From assembly GCA_012034805.1 (NCBI GenBank), contig JAAUOP010000022.1, positions 1 through 47,701 of the forward strand: a stretch of DNA of 47,701 nt. The letters run 5' to 3'. Position 1 is the stretch's first letter; each line of letters opens with the position of its first letter. Both the position numbers and the translations under genes were made by a program. The notes under the pieces were generated by a model. That model had not been told where the DNA came from. It was given only the letters and a program-made list of their open reading frames with translations, and did no database searches. This DNA comes from Synechococcales cyanobacterium CRU_2_2. GTDB lineage: Bacteria; Cyanobacteriota; Cyanobacteriia; PCC-9006; JAAUQQ01. Shown here one piece after another: positions 36,467 to 45,621 of this stretch.

Positions 36467-36952
36467 TCACCGGGCTCCCAACGAGGCCGGGGGAGCATTG
36501 CGGCGAATCTGACGCTGCTTGAATAATGTGCAGACCACATCGACAGCCTCATCTTGCCAGTAGGGAATGAAGGTGCCATCGCTGGGAAGACGGAGGCGAT
36601 CGCGGCAGTCGTACCGTTCCATCGGGCGGCGGATGCTATCCACACTCACCTGCGCCCGATATTCCCAGTAACGTTTGGCGCTGCGTTTCATCCGCAGAAT
36701 GCAAATTTCGTGGCCGTTTACGACGCGGCAAGGTGTCGTGGCTTGGGCCGATCGTAATTGGGGGGAGAGTTGGGGAATGGCGATCGCGCTCAGCCCCAGC
36801 ACCACACAAATCCCGACGATCCAAATTTCCACCCAAAACCGTCCCAAAAAATTATTCTGGAAGACATTGGCCCAGGGGGCTTGTTCCTCCCCGAAGCCCA
36901 GCTTTGAGCCAAGGTTTTGTAAAAATTTCTGTAAAAACACCACCACCATCAC
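36467..36952 (-). CDS. Conserved cyanobacterial membrane protein, function unknown
   Basis: 161 residues. An N-terminal amphipathic part (LQKFLQNLGSKLGFGEEQAP), one membrane helix at 42-60 (EIWIVGICVVLGLSAIAIP) and a soluble basic domain with three Cys (TPCRVVNGHEICILRMKRSA, ERYDCRDRLRLPSDGTFIPY, DVVCTLFKQRQI). The hydrophilic domain is likely periplasmic or lumenal, where the Cys residues could pair. No catalytic motif seen. Convergent with the FkbM gene, with 20 bases between the stops. Confidence 0.7.
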   Translation of the reverse strand: MMVVVFLQKFLQNLGSKLGFGEEQAPWANVFQNNFLGRFWVEIWIVGICVVLGLSAIAIPQLSPQLRSAQATTPCRVVNGHEICILRMKRSAKRYWEYRAQVSVDSIRRPMERYDCRDRLRLPSDGTFIPYWQDEAVDVVCTLFKQRQIRRNAPPASLGAR

Positions 36953-37103
36953 TCCACGCCGAAACTAAAAATCTGCCGCCTCGTAGAACAGATTGTGATC
37001 CTTATCTAAGTTAGACCTCTTGCATGAAAAGAAACAGCCCCCTCATCCCCCAGCCCTTTACTCCCAAAATGGAAGAAGGGGAGAAACTTCGAAGTCCCTG
37101 CCA

Positions 37104-37963
37104 TTAGGTCAAGGAGATCAACGCCACCCCAGCCACCATAATCGCCGCGCCCAACAGCCGCTCTTGCAACCCCGACTCCCCAAACCAAAACACCCCAAAC
37201 AGCACTGCAATCAGCGTACTTAGTCGCTTCACCGCAATTACCTGCGTCACCGGAGCCAGCATCAAGGCCCACATTTGAAACCCCACCCCCGTAACATTGA
37301 GTAGGCCCGTAAGCCCCAGCAGCTTCACCTGGGCCAAAGCCAGAACAAAGCCACCACGCCGCAAGGCCAAGGGCAACGCACCGCAGGAAACACAGGCAAA
37401 CAAAACCATCACCCAAAACAATGGCGAAGAATTTTGGACACCGACCTTATCGACGTTGGACGTAATGCTCCAAATAAACGCCACGAACAGCATGAGCCGA
37501 CTGCCAAGATTGGTGAACAGCGCCTTGATCGGCGCAAAATATCCCGCGTTGCGGGTCTGTAAATTAAGCACATAGGAGCCGACAATCAAAAAGACCACGC
37601 CCACCCCATCGCCCAGGGTCGGATATTCCTGGACAATCAACGGTGATGTGATCAGCAAAAACAACGGCGTCAGCGTCACCAGCGGTACCGTCAGCGACAG
37701 GTCGGAAATCTTGATCGCGCGAATATAGCAAAGGTAGGCCAGGATATTGAGACTGCCGCCCACCAAAACGGCCCAGCCAAAATTAGGCCCCAGCTCGGGT
37801 ATTCCCGTGGTCAGCAGCAGCACAGGAACCAGGGCGATCGCCCCACCCCCGTAAACGCCCACAGCACCACGTATTCATCCAAATTCTTGAGACTTTGCTT
37901 ACTCGCCACATCCTTGAGTGCCTCAAACAGGGCCGTACAGCCTGCCAGGAGCAGCCAGGTCAT
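37104..37963 (-). CDS. EamA/DMT-superfamily transporter, frame-disrupted
   Basis: About 286 residues when joined. ATG at 37961-37963 starts MTWLLLAGCTALFEALKDVA, then LDEYVVLWAF, and at AAA 37853-37855 the frame changes; one more base gives AFYGGGAIALVPVLLL and the rest of the protein. Ten hydrophobic helices of the two EamA halves can be followed (FGWAVLVGGSLNILAYLCYI, LSLTVPLVTLTPLFLLIT, GVVFLIVGSYVL; second half VMVLFACVSCGALPLAL, LLGAAIMVAGVALISL). It exports or imports a small metabolite that cannot be named. The start codon overlaps the DUF4230 stop as ATGA, a sign of translational coupling and support for this start. Confidence 0.85.
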
Positions 37964-38820
37964 GGGCGCTGCGCAGGTTCAGTCTGCAGAGGTGCGATCG
38001 GTGGGCCGGAGAGTGAGCCGGTCGGTGGTGAGCCGGTCAGTGTAGGATTTGTGGGAGCTTCGCCGCAGCCGATCGCGTCTCGAGTTTGCACATTAACTTG
38101 ACGAAACCCCGCCGTCAGCATCAGCTGGGTGATGACCAACTGGGCTCGCTGATTGGCTTGACCCAAAATATTTTCTTGGCAGGCGGCAGTGGCAATTTTG
38201 GTCAGGGCGGTTTGGTTCGCCAGGGACTGCAGCTCGACCGCAACGTCGGGGCCGAGGCCGAGGAAGCCGCGATCGTAGTCATATACCTGGGACTCGCGCA
38301 CGTCGATTGTTTGGCCGAGAATCTGGGGCCGGGGCAGACGAATTTCGAGACTGTTTTGATCGGCCGAAACGACGACATCCGCAGGTTGAAGCTGGCTCAG
38401 ATCAACACCAGCACGCACTTCGCCCCGTGCAACATACAGCAGTGTCGTTGCGCCCACTGGTAGTCCGGCGAGGGTACGCTCCTGGCGTGTCGGCACCACC
38501 GCTTCCATGGTAAACACCGCAGTAGACAGCTCGCTCACCTGGCGGACTTGCTGAACAATGGTCGATCGCACATCCACCTGTGGCTCGGGCTGAGGTGCGG
38601 CAAAGACCGACTTAACCTCGCTCCAAAAGCGATCGCCCAACCGCATCACCCCAACACCGGCCACCAGTGCGATCGCCACCCCCGCCCCCGTGGCCACTAG
38701 CGTTGCGCTGCGCCAAAGGCGTATCAACGGCGAACCGGCACGGTCGCTCGGGCGGGAGCGACGAGGCTCGCCCGTGGGATGGGTCGTGCGACTAGTCGTG
38801 TGATGATGAAACGGCAGCAT
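37960..38820 (-). CDS. DUF4230 family membrane-anchored protein
   Basis: 286 residues. A disordered, His- and Arg-rich N-terminus (1-35) is followed by one membrane helix at about 42-62 (LVATGAGVAIALVAGVGVM) and a soluble DUF4230 domain (VDVRSTIVQQVRQVSELSTA, TTLLYVARGEVRAGVDLSQL, VVVSADQNSLEIRLPRPQIL, SQVYDYDRGFLGLGPD). The C-terminal tail is Pro/Gly-rich and repetitive (SPPTGSLSGPPIAPLQTE). Such proteins are found across bacteria, and the function is unknown. The stop overlaps the downstream DMT transporter start by 4 bases, so the two are probably made together. Confidence 0.85.
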   Translation of the reverse strand: MLPFHHHTTSRTTHPTGEPRRSRPSDRAGSPLIRLWRSATLVATGAGVAIALVAGVGVMRLGDRFWSEVKSVFAAPQPEPQVDVRSTIVQQVRQVSELSTAVFTMEAVVPTRQERTLAGLPVGATTLLYVARGEVRAGVDLSQLQPADVVVSADQNSLEIRLPRPQILGQTIDVRESQVYDYDRGFLGLGPDVAVELQSLANQTALTKIATAACQENILGQANQRAQLVITQLMLTAGFRQVNVQTRDAIGCGEAPTNPTLTGSPPTGSLSGPPIAPLQTEPAQRP

Positions 38821-38913
38821 GGTAAAGATGCCGACAATCGGCCCAAAAGCGAAACTGCTTCTTTATAGCGTACATCACCTGATTTCTTCTGTTTCAGAAC
38901 CTCACGCCCAGGA

Positions 38914-39855
38914 TCACCGCAGGAAAGTACCACGCTTCTCTACGGGCTCGCCCGATGGTTCGCTTTCCAGGAGCTTGCGTTCTGCAAACCGGAGCTTGGC
39001 AGAGCGCGATCGCGGATTTCGCTCCATCTCCGCCGCCGCCGCCACAATCGGCTTTTTGGTCACAACCCGCAAATCATGATTCTCCTTGAACGCATACTTC
39101 ACCCGCCGATCCTCCAGACTGTGGAAGCTAATGATCCCCAAACGCCCGCCGGGCTTGAGCCAAGCTGGGGCCAACCGCAGCAGTTGCTCCAACATCTTTA
39201 GCTCTTGATTGACGGCAATGCGCAACGCCTGAAACGTCCGCGTCGCGGGGTGGATCCGCCCATGGCGCTGGTTGGGCGGGAAGCATCCAGCAATGGTGTA
39301 GGCCAGTTCGGTGGTGGTGGCAAAGGGACGCTGGGCCAGAATGTGGCGAGCAATGCGGCGCGATCGCCGCTCTTCTCCATACTGATAAATCAAGTCCGCC
39401 AAGGCCTGCTCGTCCCACTGGTTGACAATTTCCGCCGCAGTCAGCGACTGGCGCGGATCCATGCGCATGTCCAGCGGTGCTTCCTGCCGAAAGCTGAAGC
39501 CCCGTTCGGCCAGGTCCAGCTGCACAGAACTGACACCCAGATCCGCGATGATGCCATCAAACCGTTGGGGGCCGGGGGTAAACTGGGCAAAGTTGAGATG
39601 GTGGAGTTGGAGGCGGTGCTCCGTGATGTAGGGGGCCAAATGGGCTCGGGTGGCGGCGATCGCACTCGCATCTTGGTCCACGCCCCACACCACTGTATCC
39701 GCAGCCCCACGCAAAATCAGCGCCGTATGCCCGCCGCCGCCCAGGGTCAGATCGAGATAGTGCCCATTCGGTTGAATCCGCAACCCATCGATGAGCTCGA
39801 CAGGTAGGACGGAGATATGCTGAAAATCGGGGTAATCGGGGCTAGCATGGGCCAT
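38914..39855 (-). CDS. rsmH: 16S rRNA (cytosine1402-N4)-methyltransferase RsmH
   Basis: 313 residues. SAM motif [15 protein letters not shown], then [19 protein letters not shown], the family signature [20 protein letters not shown] followed by [16 protein letters not shown], and [18 protein letters not shown] at the catalytic end. It methylates N4 of C1402 in the ribosomal decoding centre. In most bacteria it sits in the mra/dcw cluster; here, as often in cyanobacteria, it stands outside it. The start [20 protein letters not shown] is only 30 bases from the start of the divergent TIGR03643 gene. Confidence 0.95.
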   Translation of the reverse strand: MAHASPDYPDFQHISVLPVELIDGLRIQPNGHYLDLTLGGGGHTALILRGAADTVVWGVDQDASAIAATRAHLAPYITEHRLQLHHLNFAQFTPGPQRFDGIIADLGVSSVQLDLAERGFSFRQEAPLDMRMDPRQSLTAAEIVNQWDEQALADLIYQYGEERRSRRIARHILAQRPFATTTELAYTIAGCFPPNQRHGRIHPATRTFQALRIAVNQELKMLEQLLRLAPAWLKPGGRLGIISFHSLEDRRVKYAFKENHDLRVVTKKPIVAAAAEMERNPRSRSAKLRFAERKLLESEPSGEPVEKRGTFLR

Positions 39856-39885
39856 GGAAGAGAAGAAAAACGCGGAGAATTTGAT

Positions 39886-40146
39886 GTGAGACTTCCTGAA
39901 CTTGATTCTGCCACGATCGATCGCATTGTCGAAATGGCCTGGGAGGATCGCACGCCCTTCGAAGCGATCGAAACTCAGTTTGGTCTCACCGAACCACAGG
40001 TTATCAAACTCATGCGCCGAGAAATGAAAACCTCCAGCTTTCGTCTTTGGCGCAAGCGGGTCACAGGCCGACCCACCAAGAACCTCAAGCTCCGAGGCTT
40101 CATCGCGGGGCGATTTAGGTCATCGAATCAAAAGTCGTCATCCTAA
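39886..40146 (+). CDS. TIGR03643 (DUF2805) family protein
   Basis: 86 residues from GTG 39886, preceded by GGAG at 39874-39877 (8-base spacing), so this start is preferred over an in-frame ATG at 39847 that would overlap the rsmH start. The family core [36 protein letters not shown] and [17 protein letters not shown] is intact; the N-terminal half forms a helix-turn-helix-like fold. The function is unproven; small, basic and DNA-binding-like by appearance. The C-terminal [10 protein letters not shown] is variable. Divergent from rsmH. Confidence 0.85.
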   Translation: MRLPELDSATIDRIVEMAWEDRTPFEAIETQFGLTEPQVIKLMRREMKTSSFRLWRKRVTGRPTKNLKLRGFIAGRFRSSNQKSSS

Positions 40147-40327
40147 GCTCTCACCTCGCATTCAAAGCAGAACACTTGTACTTAAGATTCAACAGCATTT
40201 GCCCTTGCCACGGCCCAGGATTCCCCCAGATTCTCAACGATGAATCTTTGTCTATATCAAGCATTACTTTTTATTAAGCTTCCTTCCTTTAAGATTTAGT
40301 ACAGCCCATACGTAGGACGAATCAAGA

Positions 40328-40808
40328 ATGCCATCTCAAACTCAAGTTGCACAGACCCCAGGCACGCTGGCTCAAGACACGCTGGCTCAAGACACGCTGG
40401 CTCAAGACACGCTGGCTCAAGGTACACAGAAGTTCGCTTCAGGTGCGGTCGTCGTCGAAGAAACCGGCCGTCTTTACGATGCAGAGCATGGCTATCTGAG
40501 AGGCTGGGGGCTGACCGGCAAGACCGCTGGCTCTCAGGCCCTGAGCATGGCCCACGGCATCATTCCGCCAGACATCAAGCGCTCGACCCCACTACCATCC
40601 CTTCGAAACCGCTATTTTTATCACCCAGGGAAATTGCCGGGTATTTTGGGGTGCAGACTGCGCCACTTTCACAGATATCAAAGAAGGCGACTTTCTTTAC
40701 ATTCCCGCTGAGGTCATTCATAGTCCTGCCAACTGCACCGAAACCATCGTCGAGTATGTCGTGGCCCGCAGCTCACCCGAGGAAGTCTGTCTGTATCCAA
40801 AGTATTAA
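40328..40808 (+). CDS. Cupin-domain protein with TLAQD repeats, frame-disrupted
   Basis: About 160 residues. The N-terminus holds four TLAQD pentapeptides encoded by a 15-bp tandem repeat (40364-40423). The rest is a small cupin: SMAHGIIPPDIK before a frame change, then RPHYHPFETAIFITQGNCRV (the His-rich metal motif), FWGADCATFTDIKEGDFLYI and PAEVIHSPANCTETI (second motif). One surplus base, probably C40580, explains the shift (IKARPHYHPFETA reads through). This is the only insertion-type break in the window. The cupin keeps its metal-binding His and Glu, so an enzyme or sensor role is possible; the substrate is unknown. Confidence 0.75.
40364..40423 (+). repeat. Coding tandem repeat, 15-bp unit, 4 copies (TLAQD)
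   Basis: ACGCTGGCTCAAGAC at 40364, 40379 and 40394, then ACGCTGGCTCAAGGT at 40409. The copies are identical apart from the last two bases, suggesting recent expansion. Translated in the cupin frame. Confidence 0.9.
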
Positions 40809-40952
40809 GTACCGAGCCGTAAAATTAGGCCGTAAAAATCGCAAATCGGAGAGCAGCCAACAGCACCGAATATCGCCGCCGACCCGAGAATCCGATTACA
40901 ATGAGGCGCGACTTTCGGAGCACACCTTCTGAGCCTATTGCGCCAGGCCCAT

Positions 40953-43198
40953 ATGAGCGAGACACCGCCCCCTCTCCGCCCCAAAACCCTGCTGGGATCC
41001 ATGAGCCAGCTGGTACAGCGTACGCAGCTTCACTTTTCCAAGGTAGAACTGCGGCGCTGGGCCAAGGTGCCCGAGGTTCGGGTCGAGAACCCCGATTCTG
41101 GCGAAAAGCCGTTGGCCTATCCGTTGGTGGGCGATCGCTACATCATTGGCCGCAGCTCCCGCTCCTGCGACATCGTTATTCCCAACCCCATCGTCAGCCA
41201 GGTTCACGTGTCTCTCAACCGCAACCGCCGCAAGGGCACTGGCTTTACCCTGCGCGACGAAGGCTCAACCAACGGATTTTATTGGGGCAAAAAACGCTAT
41301 AGCTCTCTCGAAATGCGCGACGGCGATGTCATCAGTCTCGGCCCCCCAGAGCTGGCAAACGGAGTGCGGTTGCGCTACGTGCATCCTGTCCCTTGGTATC
41401 AACAGCTGATCAAATATGGATTTTATGGCGTCAGCGGTGTCGCCCTCTTGAGCGCTTTGGTGATTGGCTTGGAGTGGCAGCGGTTCTCCGCCAAACAGCT
41501 CGGCAATGTTCAAGGCCCGATCGCCGCCTATGCCGGAGACGGCACCCCCCTCCAAACCCTGCGCAGCGCCTCTCACCAAGAGCTGGACAAACTCTCGGAC
41601 TTTTCCCCCTACCTACCCAAGGCCGTCGTGGCCTCCGAAGATTCGCGCTACTACTGGCATGTGGGGTTTGACCCCGTGCGCGTCGCCTCAGCCATGCTGA
41701 TTAATCTGCGCAGCGGCGGCATCCGTGAGGGAGCCAGCACCGTCACCCAGCAAATTGCCCGCAGCCTCTATCCCGACTACGTGGGCACCGAAGATTCCCT
41801 CGGGCGCAAGCTGCGGGAAATCATCGTCGCGCTCAAGCTCGAAACCTTCTACAGCAAGGACTTCTTGCTCAAAACCTACCTCAACCGGGTGTATTTGGGC
41901 GTGGGCTATGGATTTGAAGATGCTGCCCAAAAGTATTTTCGCAAGTCGGCGCGGGATCTGACGGTGTCGGAGGCGGCGACGTTAGTGGGCATTTTGCCTG
42001 CGCCCAATCGCTTTAGCCCCTGCGATGACATGGAAACCGCCACGGGGTTGCGCAATCGGGTGATCACCCGCATGTTTGAGTTGGGGATGATTTCGGAGGC
42101 GGAGGCCAAGGCGGGGCGGCGATCGGCGATCGTCATCGATCCTGATGTTTGCCGCAGTACCAGCACCATTCTCTCGCCCTATTTCTACGGCCAAATCTAC
42201 GATGAGCTAGAGCGCCTGCTGGGAAAAGAAATTGCCCGCGAAGGGAATTTTATCGTTGAGACTAAACTCGATCTGCGGCTGCAAGAACTAGCAGAAGATA
42301 GCCTGCGCAACGCCGTGCGTAACGAAGGCTCTAGCTATGGTTATGGCCAAGGAGCTGTCGTCACCCTCGACACTGCTTCAGGTTCAATTTTGGCCTTGGT
42401 GGGCGGCGTAGACTACACCGAAAGCCAATTCAACCGCGCCACCCAAGCCCAACGCCAGCCCGGTTCGACCTTCAAGGTCTTTACCTACGCGGCGGCCCTG
42501 CGCCAAGGCATTTCTCCCTACGAAAGCTTTTCCTGCGACGCCCTCACCTGGGACGGGCAAACCTACAGCGGCTGCGAACGCAGCGGCGGCAGCATTGATA
42601 TGTTTCGGGCCTTGGCCCAGTCTGAAAATGCGGTCTCGCTCAGAATTGCGCAACGGGTTGGACTGGAAGCTGTGGCTAGCATCGCCCAGGATTTGGGTGT
42701 TCGGTCTGAGCTGAAGTTGGTGCCCGGTCTGGTGCTGGGTCAAAGCGAAGTCACGTTGCTGGAAATGGCCGGAGCCTATGGCAGCTTCGCCAATGGGGGA
42801 AAAAAGCTCAGGCCCCATGCAATCAGCCGCATTTTTGATAGCGGCCAATGTGCGGATCCGAGCGATCGCCAAACCTGCCGTGTTGTTTTTGACATCGCCC
42901 AACCCCCGTCAGCGGTGACCTCGCCCTCGACCCAGGCATTGCGAGCACGATGACTCAATTGCTCCAAGGCGGGGTCAGCAGCGGCACCGGGCGAGCTGCG
43001 TTTATTGCCAATGCGGATGTGGCCGGTAAGACAGGGACAACCAATGATGCCGTCGATTTGTGGTTTGTTGGTTTTGTCCCCAGCCGCCAGCTCGTCACCG
43101 GCGTTTGGCTCGGTAACGACGACAACACACCGACCCAAGGTAGCAGCGGCAACGCAGCGGCACTGTGGGGCGACTACATGAAACAGGCTTTGAACTAA
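40953..43198 (+). CDS. Class A penicillin-binding protein with N-terminal FHA domain, frame-disrupted
   Basis: About 749 residues from ATG 40953 (TTG 40938 also in frame). Counting from 40953: FHA domain ~55-130 (LVGDRYIIGRSSRSCDIVIP, IVSQVHVSLNR, LRDEGSTNGFYWG) facing the cytoplasm, TM ~157-174, glycosyltransferase GT51 with E229 in VVASEDSRYYWHVGFDP and REGASTVTQQIARSLY, transpeptidase with S505 in QRQPGSTFKVFTY, SEN as second motif and KTGTTND as third. The KTG motif lies after the frame break at C5 42903-42907, where a sixth C gives AQPPVSGDLALDPGIAST. It polymerises and cross-links peptidoglycan; the FHA suggests Ser/Thr-kinase control. Confidence 0.93.
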
Positions 43199-43223
43199 AG
43201 CTCGCCTTGGGCTTTTGCGAGCT
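43199..43223 (+). terminator. Hairpin at the 3' end of the PBP gene
   Basis: AGCTCGC at 43199-43205 pairs with GCGAGCT at 43217-43223, starting directly after the TAA stop. The loop contains TTTT, but no T-run follows, so it may be a stabilising hairpin rather than an intrinsic terminator. Confidence 0.55.
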
Positions 43224-43588
43224 CTACCCTGGCATTCGCTGAATCGACGTTACAAAAATCTGTAGCTCGTTACATTTCTTTGTCACCGTGAAACTGACGA
43301 CGGAACGTAATCCCGTCGTGTTTTTGAATTGGGGAGAAGGTGCGATCGCTTGCCTTGGATGAATTTAAACGGGTTCGGGCGAAGAAAGGCTGAAGCAAGG
43401 GTTCTTAACCAAATATTAATTTTTGAAAACTCCGCCCCTCCGACGATGCCTGATCTCGAAATCAATCCGCTATGATGACAGCGTTCTAGATTCAGAAATC
43501 GGTTCATGAAGCGACGATTGGAGTCTTCCAAACCCTTGCTTTACAGCGGTTTCACCTTGATGCAACTTGATGCGGTTTGGAGAGAAAC
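43199..43588. other. Intergenic region and 5' leader of the RRM gene
   Basis: 390 bases between the PBP and RRM genes, both on plus. Holds the PBP 3' hairpin, an AT-rich stretch around 43409-43428 and a TATGAT hexamer at 43471-43476 that could be a -10 box, which would give a leader of roughly 105 bases. Long leaders are usual for cold-inducible cyanobacterial RRM genes. The -35 region is not clear. Confidence 0.4.
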
Positions 43589-43888
43589 GTGACCATTTAC
43601 GTAGGAAACTTGTCCTTCCAGGCAACTGAGGACAACGTGAAAGAAATTTTTGGCGAGTACGGCACCATTAGCCGAGTTAGCCTGCCGATTGATCGCGAAA
43701 CTGGGCGTATGCGTGGGTTTGCTTTTATCGAAATGGCCGATGAGGCGAGCGAAGATAAGGCCATTGGCGAGTTGGACGGTGCGGAGTGGCTGGGTCGCCA
43801 GCTTCGCGTGAGCAAGGCCCGTCCCCGCGAAGAACGGGGTGGCAGCAGTTACACCCGAGGCGATAGTTTTTCTCGTTCCAACGATTAG
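43589..43888 (+). CDS. RNA-binding protein, single RRM (Rbp type)
   Basis: 99 residues from GTG 43589, preceded by GGAG at 43579-43582; this gives the family-typical start MTIYVGNLSFQ. RRM: RNP2 IYVGNL (3-8), RNP1 RGFAFIEM in GRMRGFAFIEMADEA, and LRVSKARPREERGG at the end of the domain. The short Gly/Ser/Arg tail matches the glycine-rich tail of the cyanobacterial Rbp group, which includes cold-induced and mRNA-localising members. It binds RNA in the cytoplasm. A hairpin terminator follows within 35 bases. Confidence 0.93.
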   Translation: MTIYVGNLSFQATEDNVKEIFGEYGTISRVSLPIDRETGRMRGFAFIEMADEASEDKAIGELDGAEWLGRQLRVSKARPREERGGSSYTRGDSFSRSND

Positions 43889-43921
43889 TCTTAATAAGAC
43901 AGGCACACAGAACGGGCATAC

Positions 43922-43951
43922 AGGACGTTTCCAACTTGGGGGCGTCCTTTT
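43922..43951 (+). terminator. Terminator of the RRM gene
   Basis: AGGACG at 43922-43927 pairs with CGTCCT at 43943-43948, extended by a TTCC/GGGG step with G-T pairs, followed by TTTT. It is 33 bases after the stop codon. Confidence 0.75.
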
Positions 43952-43987
43952 GAATCGATTATTCTAGAATCAGGGGGTTGATCTCGA

Positions 43988-45532
43988 GTGCCTGCGCCGA
44001 TGCCCCTCTCCCGTTTGCTGATCCTGATTACTGGTTTGGTCATCATTCTGGGGATGGCGCTGTGGCTAGTAGATTCTCTCCAACGGCTGTTTTGGAATCT
44101 TTCGTATATTTCTCCGGTGCTGGCAGGTCTGTTGATTCTGCTGATTATTGCGCTGTTCGGTCTGCTAATTTTTGCGTTTCTCTACTATGCAAATTTGATC
44201 CGAATGCCCAGCCGCTTCACGGCCAAACGGATCCCGCCAGAAGTGCCCAAGGCCAAAACCGAGGCCGCTGAAAAAAACCTGCAGGCGCTGCAACAGCAGG
44301 TGTCACAAATCCAAGATGAGGTGACGCGGCAGGCGCTGTTGGAGCGATCGCGCAGCATCGAAGCCAGCCTCAGCCGGGGCGACTTGCAGGTGGTGGTCTT
44401 CGGCACCGGCTCAGCGGGCAAAACCTCAATGATCAATGCCCTGATTGGCCGCATCGTAGGTCGGGTGGGGGCACCCATGGGCACCACGGACGAAGGGGCG
44501 ACCTATCGGTTGCAGTTGCGGGGGATGGAGCGAGACATTTTGATTACGGATACGCCCGGAATTTTGGAGGCGGGGATGGCGGGGGGCGATCGCGGAGTTC
44601 GAGCCCGTCAGCTGGCGGTCGATGCCGATTTGCTACTATTTGTGTCGGATAATGATTTGCGGCGATCGGAGTTTGAGGCATTGCAATCGCTGGCTCAGAT
44701 TGGCAAGCGATCGCTCCTCATTCTCAACAAAATTGATCTGCTCACCGACACCGATCGAGAGCTGATCCTCGCCCAGTTGCGCGAACGTGTCCGCGATCTG
44801 GTTGCCCCCGAAGATGTGATTGCCATTTGCGCCAATCCCCAGTCAGTGATCCTACCAGACAGAAGTATTGTGGAGCCAACTGCTGAAATTGTGCCCCTGC
44901 TGCGTCGGCTGGCAGAGGTGCTGCGGGCGGAGGGGGAAGACTTGGTGGCGGATAATATTTTGCTCCAGTCCCAGCGTCTTGGGAATGAGACCCGGCGATT
45001 GCTCGATGCCCAGCGGCTGCGAAAGGCAGAGGCAATTGTCGATCGCTTTCAATGGATCAGCGCCGGTGTCATTGCCATGACACCGCTGCCGGTCGTGGAC
45101 TTGCTCGGGACAGCAGCGGTGAATGCGCAGATGGTGGTCGAACTCGGTCGTGTTTATGGTTGTGAACTCAACATGGAACGCGGTCGCGAGCTGGCGCTGT
45201 CCTTGGCCAAAACCCTGACCAGTCTAGGCGTTATCAAAGGCGCGGTGGAGTTGTTGACAACGGTAATGCAGTTTAATATTGCCACGATTGTCACCAGTCG
45301 AGCCATTCAGGGTGTGAGCGCAGCCTACCTAACCCGGATTGCCGGACGCAGTTTCATTGAGTATTTTCGCCATGATCAAGATTGGGGTGATGGTGGGATG
45401 ACGGAGGTGGTACAACGACAGTTTCAACTCAGTCGCAAGGATGAGTTTGTGAAGAGTTTTGTGCAGCAGGCGATCGCCAAAGTGGTTCAACCCATCACCA
45501 GTGCGCTACGCGATGAAGTGCCAGAGCGCTGA
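43988..45532 (+). CDS. Membrane GTPase with DUF697 (YcjF-like) domain
   Basis: 514 residues from GTG 43988 (ATG 44000 is an alternative). Two membrane helices, about 8-28 and 44-68, then a coiled-coil-like region 90-125. G domain: G1 GTGSAGKTS (139-147), G3 DTPGI (188-192), G4 NKID (247-250). A C-terminal DUF697 domain from ~350 (ISAGVIAMTPLPVVDLLGTA) contains further hydrophobic helices. It belongs to the Era-like TRAFAC GTPases common in cyanobacteria; roles in membrane organisation or stress have been suggested but are not established. The frame is intact over 1.5 kb. Probably its own transcription unit after the RRM terminator. Confidence 0.88.
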   Translation: MPAPMPLSRLLILITGLVIILGMALWLVDSLQRLFWNLSYISPVLAGLLILLIIALFGLLIFAFLYYANLIRMPSRFTAKRIPPEVPKAKTEAAEKNLQALQQQVSQIQDEVTRQALLERSRSIEASLSRGDLQVVVFGTGSAGKTSMINALIGRIVGRVGAPMGTTDEGATYRLQLRGMERDILITDTPGILEAGMAGGDRGVRARQLAVDADLLLFVSDNDLRRSEFEALQSLAQIGKRSLLILNKIDLLTDTDRELILAQLRERVRDLVAPEDVIAICANPQSVILPDRSIVEPTAEIVPLLRRLAEVLRAEGEDLVADNILLQSQRLGNETRRLLDAQRLRKAEAIVDRFQWISAGVIAMTPLPVVDLLGTAAVNAQMVVELGRVYGCELNMERGRELALSLAKTLTSLGVIKGAVELLTTVMQFNIATIVTSRAIQGVSAAYLTRIAGRSFIEYFRHDQDWGDGGMTEVVQRQFQLSRKDEFVKSFVQQAIAKVVQPITSALRDEVPER

Positions 45533-45621
45533 GCTACAATCGTCAACAATCATGATGGAAACAACGCTTTCAATCTGTAACTCAAATCTATAATCAAATC
45601 TACAATAAAACCGATAAATCT

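Noticed and set aside
39205..39807. 200-codon plus-strand frame inside rsmH
   Set aside because: Antisense to an intact rsmH with all family motifs.
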